A stretch of DNA of 19,716 nt from Clostridia bacterium (GTDB taxonomy: Bacteria; Bacillota; Clostridia; Christensenellales; UBA1242): the NCBI GenBank assembly GCA_017399515.1, contig JAFQBZ010000034.1:1-19716 (forward strand). Reading direction: 5' to 3'. The notes under the pieces were generated by a model that saw only the letters and a program-made list of their open reading frames with translations, searched no databases and was not told the DNA's origin. Every line of letters starts with the position of its first letter. The first letter of the stretch is position 1. This document shows positions 1 to 7,044 of the stretch, piece by piece. The position numbers and the translations under genes are program-made.

Positions 1-407
1 AGTTCGTTTGGATCATATTTAAACTTTGAAATATCACCATCAAATTCACAGGCATAAATGTTTGCAAACACACGGTCGTGAAACTCACTTCCATCTTTTT
101 TAATCTTGTCTAAATAAAACTTGAAGGTTTCTAAATGAATTGCCTTTGTGTATGGCACTTCGTAGCCAATTTCTTCTTTTATTTCACGAGCAAACCCTTG
201 TTCAACAGTTTCACCTGCCATAATATGCCCTGAAGCCGTTGTGTAAAGTGTTTTTTCTTCGTGACGAATTTGAAAATAAACATAGCCTTCAGCGTCAAAA
301 AGCCAACAATGAACAGTTTTGTGCCAAAGTGCGTTTTTGTGAACAATGCCCCTTTCTTCTTTGCCCAAATGCTCACCATTTTCATTGTATATATCTAAAT
401 ATTCCAT
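1..407 (-). CDS. NUDIX hydrolase, C-terminus cut by window edge
   Basis: NUDIX-fold hydrolase, a family that cleaves nucleoside diphosphates linked to another group; the substrate cannot be read from the sequence. The open frame runs from ATG 405-407 off the left edge, so about 135 residues are visible. A perfect Nudix box (G-x5-E-x7-R-E-x2-E-E-x-G) begins at GHIMAGE, about residues 60-82, with the metal-binding glutamates in REIKEE. The N-terminus (MEYLDIYNENGEHLG, then HKNALWHKTVHCW) resembles the subgroup related to isopentenyl-diphosphate isomerase and YfcD, so a housecleaning or isomerase-like role is possible. The start is supported by AGGAG (413-417 on the minus strand) 5 bases upstream. 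The gene is divergent from the GNAT gene and has its own promoter. Confidence 0.9.
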   Translation of the reverse strand, partial: MEYLDIYNENGEHLGKEERGIVHKNALWHKTVHCWLFDAEGYVYFQIRHEEKTLYTTASGHIMAGETVEQGFAREIKEEIGYEVPYTKAIHLETFKFYLDKIKKDGSEFHDRVFANIYACEFDGDISKFKYDPNE

Positions 408-423
408 AAAAACTCCTACTTTC

Positions 424-453
424 ATTATAACATATTAAAGATAAAATAGACAA
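424..453 (-). promoter_or_regulatory. Promoter of the NUDIX gene
   Basis: On the minus strand, TTGTCT (448-453), an 18-base spacer and TATAAT (424-429). The -10 is preceded by TG-T, an extended -10. The transcript would start near 417, giving a very short leader around the AGGAG site. Confidence 0.6.
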
Positions 454-471
454 TAAACTTTTTAATCTCTA

Positions 472-500
472 TTGAAAAATTTAGCCAAATTTAATATAAT
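472..500 (+). promoter_or_regulatory. Promoter of the GNAT gene, implying a leaderless mRNA
   Basis: TTGAAA (472-477), a 17-base spacer and a consensus TATAAT (495-500). Only six bases separate the -10 from ATG 507, so the predicted transcription start is the A of the start codon. No Shine-Dalgarno exists upstream. Confidence 0.7.
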
Positions 501-506
501 AAATCT

Positions 507-1079
507 ATGGAAAATTTAGAAAATAAAAACATTGAAATAATTGAAAGTGTGTTTCCAAACCAAATAACAATAAAGTTTACTCATAATAATTTTGACCGAC
601 CTTTTTTGCTTATTGCAATAAAGGGTTCACATCAAAAACTTTTAATTTATGATGAACTTTTTAATATGACAAAAGTTGGTGAAATTCTATATGTAATTCG
701 TGGTCACAAAGTATATATTTCATCATTTGAAGTCAATGAAGACTATCAACAAAACGGAATAGGAAGACTTTTGTTTAACCTTGCAGCAACACATGGTGAC
801 ATTGAAAATGCAACTTTCATTTATGGTGATGCCGACCCAATCAACAACATTAAAGGCGTATCTGGTCAAGAAGGCGTTACATTTGAAGATGAACAGCAAG
901 CAATATTCAAAATTTATCAAAAACTTGGCTGCACAGTTAACCCCGAAACTCACGGATTCTATCAGGTTTGGAAATTAGGAGAAAAAACAAAACAAGCAAG
1001 CCCACTTGTTTTAGAGATTGCCAACATTCTTGCAGAAAAAGATGGTTTTAGTTTAACAAACCAAAACCAACCACAATAA
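507..1079 (+). CDS. GNAT-family N-acetyltransferase
   Basis: Protein of 190 residues with the GNAT fold; it would transfer an acetyl group from acetyl-CoA to an unknown amine. The acetyl-CoA pyrophosphate loop is visible as QQNGIG (residues 81-86, pattern Q/R-x-x-G-x-G) after the strand VYISSFEV. The family's late Tyr element appears as IFKIYQKLGC (about 133-142). The N-terminal 65 residues are less typical and may help define the substrate. The gene is monocistronic, followed by a hairpin terminator. Its promoter lies so close to ATG 507 that the mRNA is probably leaderless. The family call is firm; the substrate is unknown. Confidence 0.8.
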   Translation: MENLENKNIEIIESVFPNQITIKFTHNNFDRPFLLIAIKGSHQKLLIYDELFNMTKVGEILYVIRGHKVYISSFEVNEDYQQNGIGRLLFNLAATHGDIENATFIYGDADPINNIKGVSGQEGVTFEDEQQAIFKIYQKLGCTVNPETHGFYQVWKLGEKTKQASPLVLEIANILAEKDGFSLTNQNQPQ

Positions 1080-1100
1080 AAATTTAATAAAACAATAAAA

Positions 1101-1126
1101 AAACAAATGCTATTTAGCATTTGTTT
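1101..1126. terminator. Shared hairpin terminator between convergent GNAT and MarR genes
   Basis: Twelve-base perfect stem: 1101-1112 pairs with 1115-1126 around a TT, with T-rich sequence to the right and A-rich to the left, so it can work in both directions. It overlaps the last codon and stop of the MarR gene (stop at 1110-1112). Confidence 0.8.
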
Positions 1127-1571
1127 TTCTTCTTTTTGATGAAGCATTTTTATTTTCTAACTTTTTGAGTTCTTCAAGCACTCTTATGATAAGATTTGTA
1201 ACCTTCTTTGTGTCTCCATCACAAACGGTATCAATATTATCGAGTTTTTCTTGAAGCATTTCTTTTCCAACAGAAGTAATGTTATAATAAATTTCTCTTT
1301 TATTATACTTATCTTTATGGCTTTCAATTTGTCCATCTTTAATCATCTTTTTAGCGAGGATTGCAAGATTAGACTTCGCAATGTTAAGTTCAGCAATAAG
1401 TTCTTTAGGAGTAACTGTCTCTTTTCTGTCTAAAATGTAAAGAATTTGATAAGTGTTGCTGAAAATGCCAGCAGACTCTCCCTTTCCTTCTGCAATTCTG
1501 TCAGAAATAAGTTTTAACTCAACAATGTTTCTTGAAAATAAGTTGCTTTCTTGTGTGTTTATCTCTTTCAT
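1110..1571 (-). CDS. MarR-type winged-helix transcriptional regulator
   Basis: Protein of 153 residues, the usual size of MarR-family dimeric DNA-binding regulators. Visible parts are an N-terminal dimerisation helix, a helix-turn-helix about 53-75 (TPKELIAELNIAKSNLAIL), a charged wing about 82-98 (ESHKDKYNKREIYYNIT), a C-terminal helix with LIIRVLEELKKLE, and a basic tail ending KRRKTNAK. The effector and targets are unknown. The nearest candidates are its own promoter and the SDR/methyltransferase pair upstream on the same strand. It has its own consensus promoter with the -10 seven bases before the ATG, so the mRNA is probably leaderless. Confidence 0.8.
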   Translation of the reverse strand: MKEINTQESNLFSRNIVELKLISDRIAEGKGESAGIFSNTYQILYILDRKETVTPKELIAELNIAKSNLAILAKKMIKDGQIESHKDKYNKREIYYNITSVGKEMLQEKLDNIDTVCDGDTKKVTNLIIRVLEELKKLENKNASSKRRKTNAK

Positions 1572-1578
1572 AGCCTTA

Positions 1579-1606
1579 ATTATATTTAAATAACAACTTT
1601 TGTCAA
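1579..1606 (-). promoter_or_regulatory. Consensus promoter of the MarR gene with palindrome at the -10
   Basis: On the minus strand, TTGACA (1601-1606), a 16-base spacer and TATAAT (1579-1584), followed by seven bases and the ATG. A 10-base palindrome, TATTTAAATA, overlaps the upstream end of the -10 and could be an operator for the regulator itself. Confidence 0.75.
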
Positions 1607-1637
1607 CCCTATTTTTAAAAATAATTATAAAAACATA

Positions 1638-2438
1638 TCAAAAATTTCTTTTTGCTTGTGACTTTTTCCAAATTCTGCCTGTGCTTCTTGCAAGAAATGC
1701 TTTTGAAAATGGTTTGCCAATAACCACCAAAAACTTGTTAAATCCACCGGTTACAACATTTTTCTTTTTGCGTTTTAATGCTTTTAATGCAATTTTTGCA
1801 ACCTTATCTGTTGGGGTGCAAGAAAGTTTTCCACCAAGTCCCATAGATGCAATTGAGTCTTTCATTGCTTGTGTTGTTGCCATTCCACCTGGACAAACTG
1901 TTGTAATCACAACATTTTCTTTTTCAAGTTCAATAGAAAGCCCTGTCATCATAGACACCAAAAATGCCTTTGTTGCAGCATAAACTGCCATATGAGGAAT
2001 TGGATAACTTGAAGCAACTGAAGCAACTGTTAAAACTTCAAATTTTTCTTCTTTGTTTCGATTATTCAAACATTTCATTGTAAGGTCAACAGTACCCTTG
2101 CAGTTAACTTCAATTGCGTTCAAAATTTCATCTTCTGAAAAACGCATTGTGTCACCTTCAATAATAACGCCTGCATTATTAATAAGTCTGTTAACTTCAA
2201 TCTTCTCATCAACCAAAAACTTCATAATATTTTTTCTGTCTTCTGGCTTTGACAAATCTAAAACCGCAGTTTTAACATCAATTTCTTTAAATTCTTCAGC
2301 AAATTCATCAACCAAATTTTTAAGTTTGGTTTCACTTGTGCCTGTAAGCACTAAATTTTCACCATTTTTAGCACAAAGTTTAACGAAAGACTTTCCAAGT
2401 CCCCCACACGCACCTGTAATTAATGTATATTTTTTCAT
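1638..2438 (-). CDS. Short-chain dehydrogenase/reductase (SDR), NAD(P)-dependent
   Basis: Classical SDR of 266 residues. Cofactor loop TGACGGLG at 8-15, NNAG at 87-90, catalytic region VASVASSY (Ser140 or Ser143), and the YxxxK pair Tyr153/Lys157 in YAATK. The glycine-loop spacing is that of the DltE/YqjQ-like classical SDRs. The substrate is unknown. The C-terminus is long and strongly basic (LKRKKK and IWKKSQAKRNF), which could favour membrane or nucleic-acid association. Its ATG overlaps the stop of the upstream rRNA methyltransferase by one base (TAATG at 2440-2436), so the two are translationally coupled. The stop is TGA, direct evidence that TGA is not read as tryptophan here. Confidence 0.88.
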   Translation of the reverse strand: MKKYTLITGACGGLGKSFVKLCAKNGENLVLTGTSETKLKNLVDEFAEEFKEIDVKTAVLDLSKPEDRKNIMKFLVDEKIEVNRLINNAGVIIEGDTMRFSEDEILNAIEVNCKGTVDLTMKCLNNRNKEEKFEVLTVASVASSYPIPHMAVYAATKAFLVSMMTGLSIELEKENVVITTVCPGGMATTQAMKDSIASMGLGGKLSCTPTDKVAKIALKALKRKKKNVVTGGFNKFLVVIGKPFSKAFLARSTGRIWKKSQAKRNF

Positions 2439-3847
2439 TATATTCGAAGCCCCTTTGGATATAAATTTTTAAGTCTGTTGTTCACAATTTTAACGCCACC
2501 AACAGCATAGCCATTCGCGGTCACAACACCATAGCCTTTCTTTCCTGACAAATCTTTAGAAATTTCTTCTCCGTGAAGATATTTTTTAAGTTCATCAGCC
2601 GAAAGTTCAATTTTATTTTTAAATAAGTCTGCATACGCCATAAATATTGAATGATTTGGTTCAAACCTGCCCTTTAAAAACAAGCCAACTTTCACACCAA
2701 TAGTGTTAAATTTAAGCGTATCGATAGCCGTTTGCAAATCTCCATCAAACATTTTTGGAACAAGATAAACAGTTTCTCCAACTTCATAAACTCTTCCATC
2801 AATTCTTGATGACAAGTTTTCATCTTCAAAATTCTCAAACAACGCTCTTTTGGTTCTTCCAACACCTTCAATTGCTCTAAAATGCTTTTTTGTGTGCATT
2901 TGAGTGGCTCTTGATTCATCATTGTTTTTAAACACTGCTATAAATTGCCCTTCACCATTTCCTGTGTGTGGCATAAACTTTCTTGCAAAGTCTGCATTTT
3001 TCACACTTGCCTGTGATGGAGTTGTTGCATTTTTTATTTCAGCAGAAACATCTTGAAGTTCAAAGTTAAATTCATTTAAAAACCATTCAACAATGTTTTC
3101 ATCTTCTTCTTTTGAGTATGTGCAAGTTGAATAAACAAGTTTGCCACCTGCAGCAACAAGTTTTTCAGCCACACTCAAAATTTCTTTTTGCCTTTCAGCG
3201 CACATTTTTACATTTTCCACCGACCACTCATTTATGGTTTCAGGAACTCGTCTAAACATTCCCTCACCAGAGCAAGGTGCATCAACAAACACATAATCAA
3301 AGAACCCCTCAAAACCAAGCAATCTTTCTGGTTCTTCATTTGTAACAATAACATTTTTAAAGCCTTGTCTTTCAACATTTGAAAACAAAACTGAAGCCCT
3401 TGAAGAAATGATTTCATTTGAAACAATAAGTGAATCTTCACTCACTCTGCAAGCAATCTGCCCTGTTTTTCCACCTGGTGAAGCACAAAGGTCAAGCACT
3501 TTAAGTGGTCTGTTTTCTTTTTCAATGTTAGAAGCAGCAACCGCAACCATACTAGATGGCTCTTGAAAATAATAAAGCCCAGCAAGATGACTTGCTTCGT
3601 TTCCAAACTTTTCAGCCGAATTCAAAATGAACCCATCATTTGTGTAATCAATCTTTGAAAGTTTTACATTTAACTCATTTTCAAAAATTTTAACACAGTC
3701 TTCCACTGAAATCTTGCTAGTGTTAACTCTAACCCCACGAACAGAAGGTTCATCAATCGCCTTTAAATAATCATTAACTTTGTCACCAAGTTGGTCTTTT
3801 AGTCTTGAAACAAACTCTGCTGGCAACTTTTCACTTAATTTTTCCAT
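2438..3847 (-). CDS. RsmF/NOL1-NOP2-Sun family rRNA (cytosine-5) methyltransferase
   Basis: Protein of 469 residues that would methylate C5 of a cytosine in 16S rRNA using S-adenosylmethionine. It shows the SAM motif LDLCASPGGKT (118-128), motif IV DAPCSGEGMF (189-198; Cys192 releases product) and motif VI YSTCTYS (239-245; nucleophile Cys242). The C-terminal third (from about 310) matches the extra domain of the Firmicutes RsmF-like group and ends GGVKIVNNRLKNLYPKG. I chose ATG 3845-3847 over the in-frame ATG ten codons upstream: the sequence from MEKLSEKLPAEF has the family's N-terminus, and a -10-like TATCAT sits six bases before it. It is first in a unit with the SDR gene. Confidence 0.9.
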   Translation of the reverse strand: MEKLSEKLPAEFVSRLKDQLGDKVNDYLKAIDEPSVRGVRVNTSKISVEDCVKIFENELNVKLSKIDYTNDGFILNSAEKFGNEASHLAGLYYFQEPSSMVAVAASNIEKENRPLKVLDLCASPGGKTGQIACRVSEDSLIVSNEIISSRASVLFSNVERQGFKNVIVTNEEPERLLGFEGFFDYVFVDAPCSGEGMFRRVPETINEWSVENVKMCAERQKEILSVAEKLVAAGGKLVYSTCTYSKEEDENIVEWFLNEFNFELQDVSAEIKNATTPSQASVKNADFARKFMPHTGNGEGQFIAVFKNNDESRATQMHTKKHFRAIEGVGRTKRALFENFEDENLSSRIDGRVYEVGETVYLVPKMFDGDLQTAIDTLKFNTIGVKVGLFLKGRFEPNHSIFMAYADLFKNKIELSADELKKYLHGEEISKDLSGKKGYGVVTANGYAVGGVKIVNNRLKNLYPKGLRI

Positions 3848-3853
3848 ATAAAA

Positions 3854-3883
3854 ATGATACACCAAAACCGACTTCAAAGTCTA
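3854..3883 (-). promoter_or_regulatory. Possible promoter of the rRNA methyltransferase gene
   Basis: On the minus strand, TAGACT (3878-3883), 18 bases and TATCAT (3854-3859), six bases before ATG 3847. Both boxes deviate from consensus, but the spacing to the ATG repeats the leaderless pattern seen at three other genes here. Confidence 0.4.
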
Positions 3884-3963
3884 TATTTTTTATTTAACTT
3901 TTTCGAAAACAAATATTTAGGTATAAATTATAATAATATTTTTCAAAAAAATTTTTTATAATC

Positions 3964-3992
3964 TTGCCAAAATAAAATCATAGTGCTATACT
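3964..3992 (+). promoter_or_regulatory. Promoter of the typA gene
   Basis: TTGCCA (3964-3969), a 17-base spacer and TATACT (3987-3992). Predicted transcription start is near 3999, giving a leader of about 60 bases before typA. Confidence 0.65.
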
Positions 3993-4006
3993 TATAGAGT
4001 TATATG

Positions 4007-4043
4007 TTACATCTAGCAAGCATTTGTTGGTGTAATTTTTTTT
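4007..4043 (+). promoter_or_regulatory. Terminator-like hairpin in the typA leader (possible attenuator)
   Basis: Bases 4007-4019 pair with 4024-4035 in a 12-pair stem with one bulged T and three G-U pairs, closing on the loop GCAT. A run of eight Ts follows at once (4036-4043), then the typA ribosome site AGGAG (4050-4054). It lies inside the predicted mRNA leader, not after a gene on this strand, so it may end transcription conditionally or melt with temperature. Confidence 0.45.
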
Positions 4044-4059
4044 ATGTTTAGGAGATTTT

Positions 4060-5895
4060 ATGGAAAACAAAATTAGAAATATTGCGATAATTGCCCATGT
4101 TGACCACGGTAAAACAACCCTTGTTAACGCACTTCTTAAAGAAGGTGGCGTGTTCCGTGAAAACCAAGCCGTTCAAGACAGAGTTATGGACTCTAACGCA
4201 CTTGAAAGAGAAAGAGGCATCACAATTTTTAGTAAAAACGCTTCACTTATTTATAATGACATCAAAATTAATGTTGTTGACACACCAGGACACGCAGATT
4301 TTGGTGGCGAAGTTGAAAGAATTTTAAAAATGGTTGATGGTGTTTTGCTTGTTGTTGATGCATTCGAAGGCACAATGCCACAAACCAGATTCGTTTTAGA
4401 AAAAGCACTTGCTTTAAATCACAAAGTTATTGTTGTTGTTAACAAGATTGACAGAAAAGATGCAAGGGTTAAAGAAGTTATTGATGAAGTTTTAGACCTT
4501 CTTTTAGACCTTGATGCAAATGAAGAACAACTTGATTCTCCATTCGTGTTCTGCTCTGCTCGTCAAGGCATTTGCTCTCTTGATATGGATACCGTTGGAA
4601 CAGATATGAAACCACTTTTAGACACAATCTTAAAGCATATCCCTGCTCCAAAAAGTGAAAATGACAAACCATTTAAAATGCTTGTTTCTTCTTGCGAAGC
4701 AAATGACTATCTTGGAAAACTTGCAGTTGGAAAAGTTGAACAAGGTTCTTGCAAAGTTAATGAAAATATAGACATCGTTAACTTCCACGATGAAACAAAA
4801 CATAAAACCTTCAAAATCACAAACATTTTTGAATTTCAAGGTCTTAAAAAAGTTCCTGTTCCAGAAGCACACCCTGGCGACATCGTTTGCTTGTCAGGAA
4901 CTGATGATGTAACCATCGGTGACACCGTTGCAAATAAAGAAGACTTATCACCTATTCCATTTGTTAAAATCAGTGAACCTTCAATTGAAATGGAATTTTC
5001 TGTTAACGATTCCCCATTTGCAGGAACTGAAGGCAAACTTTTCACATCACGCCATGTTCGTGACAGACTTATGAAAGAAGCCGTTAAAGACTTGTCACTC
5101 AAAGTTTATGAAACTGAAAGTGCTGATAGATTTAGAGTGCTTGGCAGAGGTGAAATGCACATTTCGATTTTGGTTGAAAATATGCGCCGCGAAGGATACG
5201 AATTCCAAGTATCAATGCCAAAAGTTATCTATAAGGAAGAAAACGGTGTTAAACTTGAACCAATTGATAACTTAACCATTGATGTTCCTGAAAATCAGGT
5301 TAGCACAATAATGGGTTCAATGGGTGCAAGAAAAGGTGAACTTCAAAATATGTCACCAAAAGGAAGTCGAATTCGCCTTGAATTCAAAATTCCTTCTCGT
5401 GGACTTTTTGGTTATAAGAGCCAATTCTTAACCGAAACAAATGGTGAAGGCATTATGAGTTCAGTCTTTTCAGGCTATGAACCATATAAAGGACCAATCT
5501 CAACCAGAAACTTTGGTGCACTTATTGCTTATGAAAATGGTGAATCAATCGTTTATGGTTTATTCAACACACAAGAGCGTGGAAGACTACTTATTGGACC
5601 TGGTGTTAAAGTTTATGCTGGTATGGTTGTTGGAATCAACCCAAAAGCAGAAGACATTGTTGTTAATGTTTGCAAGAAAAAACAACTAACTAACATTCGT
5701 TCAAGTTCTTCTGATGAAGCATTAAGACTCACCCCAATCAAGCCTCTCACCCTTGAAGAAAGCCTTGAATTTTTAGATGAAGACGAACTTTTAGAAGTTA
5801 CACCTGAAAGTCTTCGAATTAGAAAGAAAATTCTTGACCACACAATTCGTGGCCGTGAAAACTTCAAAAAGAAACAAGAACTTAATAATAAATAG
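4060..5895 (+). CDS. typA: Ribosome-associated translational GTPase TypA/BipA
   Basis: TypA/BipA, a GTPase related to EF-G and LepA that binds the 70S ribosome and supports large-subunit assembly and growth under stress, notably cold. The 611 residues match the family's length. GTP-binding elements are AHVDHGKTT (12-20), ERGITI (51-56, switch I), DTPGH (74-78), NKID (128-131) and the SAR-type G5 element near residue 167. Domain II follows from about 205, then the EF-G III/V-like domains with GRGEMH, and the BipA-specific C-terminal domain including PSRGLFGYKSQF and GPGVKVYAGM. The start is fixed by AGGAG five bases upstream. The DUF1846 gene follows after 31 bases without a terminator, so the two are probably cotranscribed. 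Confidence 0.97.
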   Translation: MENKIRNIAIIAHVDHGKTTLVNALLKEGGVFRENQAVQDRVMDSNALERERGITIFSKNASLIYNDIKINVVDTPGHADFGGEVERILKMVDGVLLVVDAFEGTMPQTRFVLEKALALNHKVIVVVNKIDRKDARVKEVIDEVLDLLLDLDANEEQLDSPFVFCSARQGICSLDMDTVGTDMKPLLDTILKHIPAPKSENDKPFKMLVSSCEANDYLGKLAVGKVEQGSCKVNENIDIVNFHDETKHKTFKITNIFEFQGLKKVPVPEAHPGDIVCLSGTDDVTIGDTVANKEDLSPIPFVKISEPSIEMEFSVNDSPFAGTEGKLFTSRHVRDRLMKEAVKDLSLKVYETESADRFRVLGRGEMHISILVENMRREGYEFQVSMPKVIYKEENGVKLEPIDNLTIDVPENQVSTIMGSMGARKGELQNMSPKGSRIRLEFKIPSRGLFGYKSQFLTETNGEGIMSSVFSGYEPYKGPISTRNFGALIAYENGESIVYGLFNTQERGRLLIGPGVKVYAGMVVGINPKAEDIVVNVCKKKQLTNIRSSSSDEALRLTPIKPLTLEESLEFLDEDELLEVTPESLRIRKKILDHTIRGRENFKKKQELNNK

Positions 5896-5926
5896 TTAAA
5901 TAATTTTGATATTTACGGAGAAAACA

Positions 5927-6973
5927 ATGGAACAATTTGCATTTGACAATGAAAAGTATAAAGAATTACAAAAGACAGAAATTTACGACCGAATAAAAAA
6001 ATACGGTAAACTATATATAGAAGTGGGTGGCAAACTCTTTGATGACAATCACGCAGCAAGGTGCCTCCCTGGTTTCGACCCTAATGTCAAAATGCAAATC
6101 TTTAAAGAACTCAAAAACGACCTTGAAATCATCTTTTGCATCAACGCAAGAGATATCATCTCAAGAAGAACAAGAAGCGACAACAACCTCACCTATGATG
6201 AGGAAGTTTTAAGACTCATCGATTGTATGAACAATGAAGGAATCTCTGTTTGTGGAGTTATGATAAACTTCCACCAACAAGACCCTTACATCGAAAGATT
6301 CGAAAACAAATGCAAAGAAATTAATGTTCCTGTTTATAAAACCTATCATATTGAAGAATATCCAAACAATATCGACAAAATTTTAAGTGATGACGGATTT
6401 GGAAAAAATGACCACATTGAAACTCATAAAAACATTGTTTTAGTTTCAGCACCTGGTGCTAACAGTGGAAAACTTGTAACTTGTTTAAGCCAACTTTATA
6501 ACGATAAAATTAGAGACATTCAATCAGCCTATGCAAAATATGAAACCTTCCCTGTTTGGAATCTTGGTCTTGATGACCTTGTGAATGTTGCTTATGAAAT
6601 GGCAACTGCTGACATCGTTGATATCAATATGGTTGACCCATATTATGAAAAGGCTTATGGCAAAATCGCAACCAACTATAACCGTGATGTTGAAGCATTC
6701 CCAATTCTTTCAAATATGCTCAACAGAATCAACGGTCACGAAATTTACCCATCTCCAACAGATATGGGCATCAACAATGTTGGAAATGCAATCAAAGACA
6801 CACTTGCAGTTCAAAAAGCAAGTTTTGCCGAAATTGAAAGAAGATATTACAAAAACTTAATCAAATATGAAGAGCATAAAATCAGTGACAGAGTGCTTGA
6901 GCGCAGCAATGAACTTTATGCAAAAGCCAAAGAGATTTATAAAAACCTCTTCCCAGATGAAGAAATTAAATAA
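5927..6973 (+). CDS. DUF1846-family protein, short form lacking the usual C-terminal part
   Basis: Member of DUF1846 (PF08903), a conserved Firmicutes family without an established function. Family hallmarks are KLYIEVGGKLFDDNHAARCLPGF near the N-terminus (split here: KLYIEVGGKLFDD then NHAARCLPGF), GYGKND-like GFGKND, VSAPGANSGKL (a glycine/serine loop), KYETFPVWNL, ATADIVDINMVDP, NYNRDVEAFP and PTDMGIN. The start is ATG 5927, with GGAG six bases upstream; an upstream in-frame ATT-coded stretch has no ribosome site. The protein has 348 residues, whereas the family is usually about 490-500 as I recall it, so roughly the last 140 residues are absent. It ends cleanly at TAA before a terminator, with no sign of a downstream fragment. 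Confidence 0.88.
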   Translation: MEQFAFDNEKYKELQKTEIYDRIKKYGKLYIEVGGKLFDDNHAARCLPGFDPNVKMQIFKELKNDLEIIFCINARDIISRRTRSDNNLTYDEEVLRLIDCMNNEGISVCGVMINFHQQDPYIERFENKCKEINVPVYKTYHIEEYPNNIDKILSDDGFGKNDHIETHKNIVLVSAPGANSGKLVTCLSQLYNDKIRDIQSAYAKYETFPVWNLGLDDLVNVAYEMATADIVDINMVDPYYEKAYGKIATNYNRDVEAFPILSNMLNRINGHEIYPSPTDMGINNVGNAIKDTLAVQKASFAEIERRYYKNLIKYEEHKISDRVLERSNELYAKAKEIYKNLFPDEEIK

Positions 6974-6978
6974 AAACA

Positions 6979-7004
6979 AAAACCACCAAAGTTTTGGTGG
7001 TTTT
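6979..7004 (+). terminator. Terminator of the typA-DUF1846 unit
   Basis: Inverted repeat AACCACCAAA / TTTGGTGGTT with the loop at about 6991, flanked by A-rich and T-rich sequence, five bases after the DUF1846 stop. Confidence 0.85.
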
Positions 7005-7013
7005 CTTTTGCAT

Positions 7014-7044
7014 AAAAAAAGATGACTTATTTGTCATCTTTTTT
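7014..7044. terminator. Terminator of the repeat-protein gene (works in either direction)
   Basis: GATGAC (7021-7026) pairs with GTCATC (7033-7038), flanked by A and T runs on both sides. For the minus-strand gene the hairpin contains the last codons, and its loop holds the stop (7027-7029). Confidence 0.75.

Noticed and set aside
1638..1640. Possible Mycoplasma-like genetic code (TGA as tryptophan), suggested by the low GC
   Set aside because: The SDR gene ends in TGA at a sensible length for the family, and tryptophan codons throughout are TGG.
1600..1983. 127-residue plus-strand frame opposite the SDR gene
   Set aside because: It is a shadow of the SDR coding sequence, which has all catalytic motifs on the other strand.
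3848..3877. Upstream in-frame ATG giving ten extra residues on the rRNA methyltransferase
   Set aside because: It has no ribosome site, the extra residues do not resemble the family, and the promoter-like TATCAT lies within this stretch.
4478..4672. Open frame antisense to typA, and many similar antisense or shifted frames over the long genes
   Set aside because: They follow from codon bias of the real genes, lack ribosome sites and show no protein-like features.
5906..5926. Earlier start of the DUF1846 frame
   Set aside because: The family N-terminus begins at the ATG 5927, which has GGAG six bases upstream; the earlier start has none.
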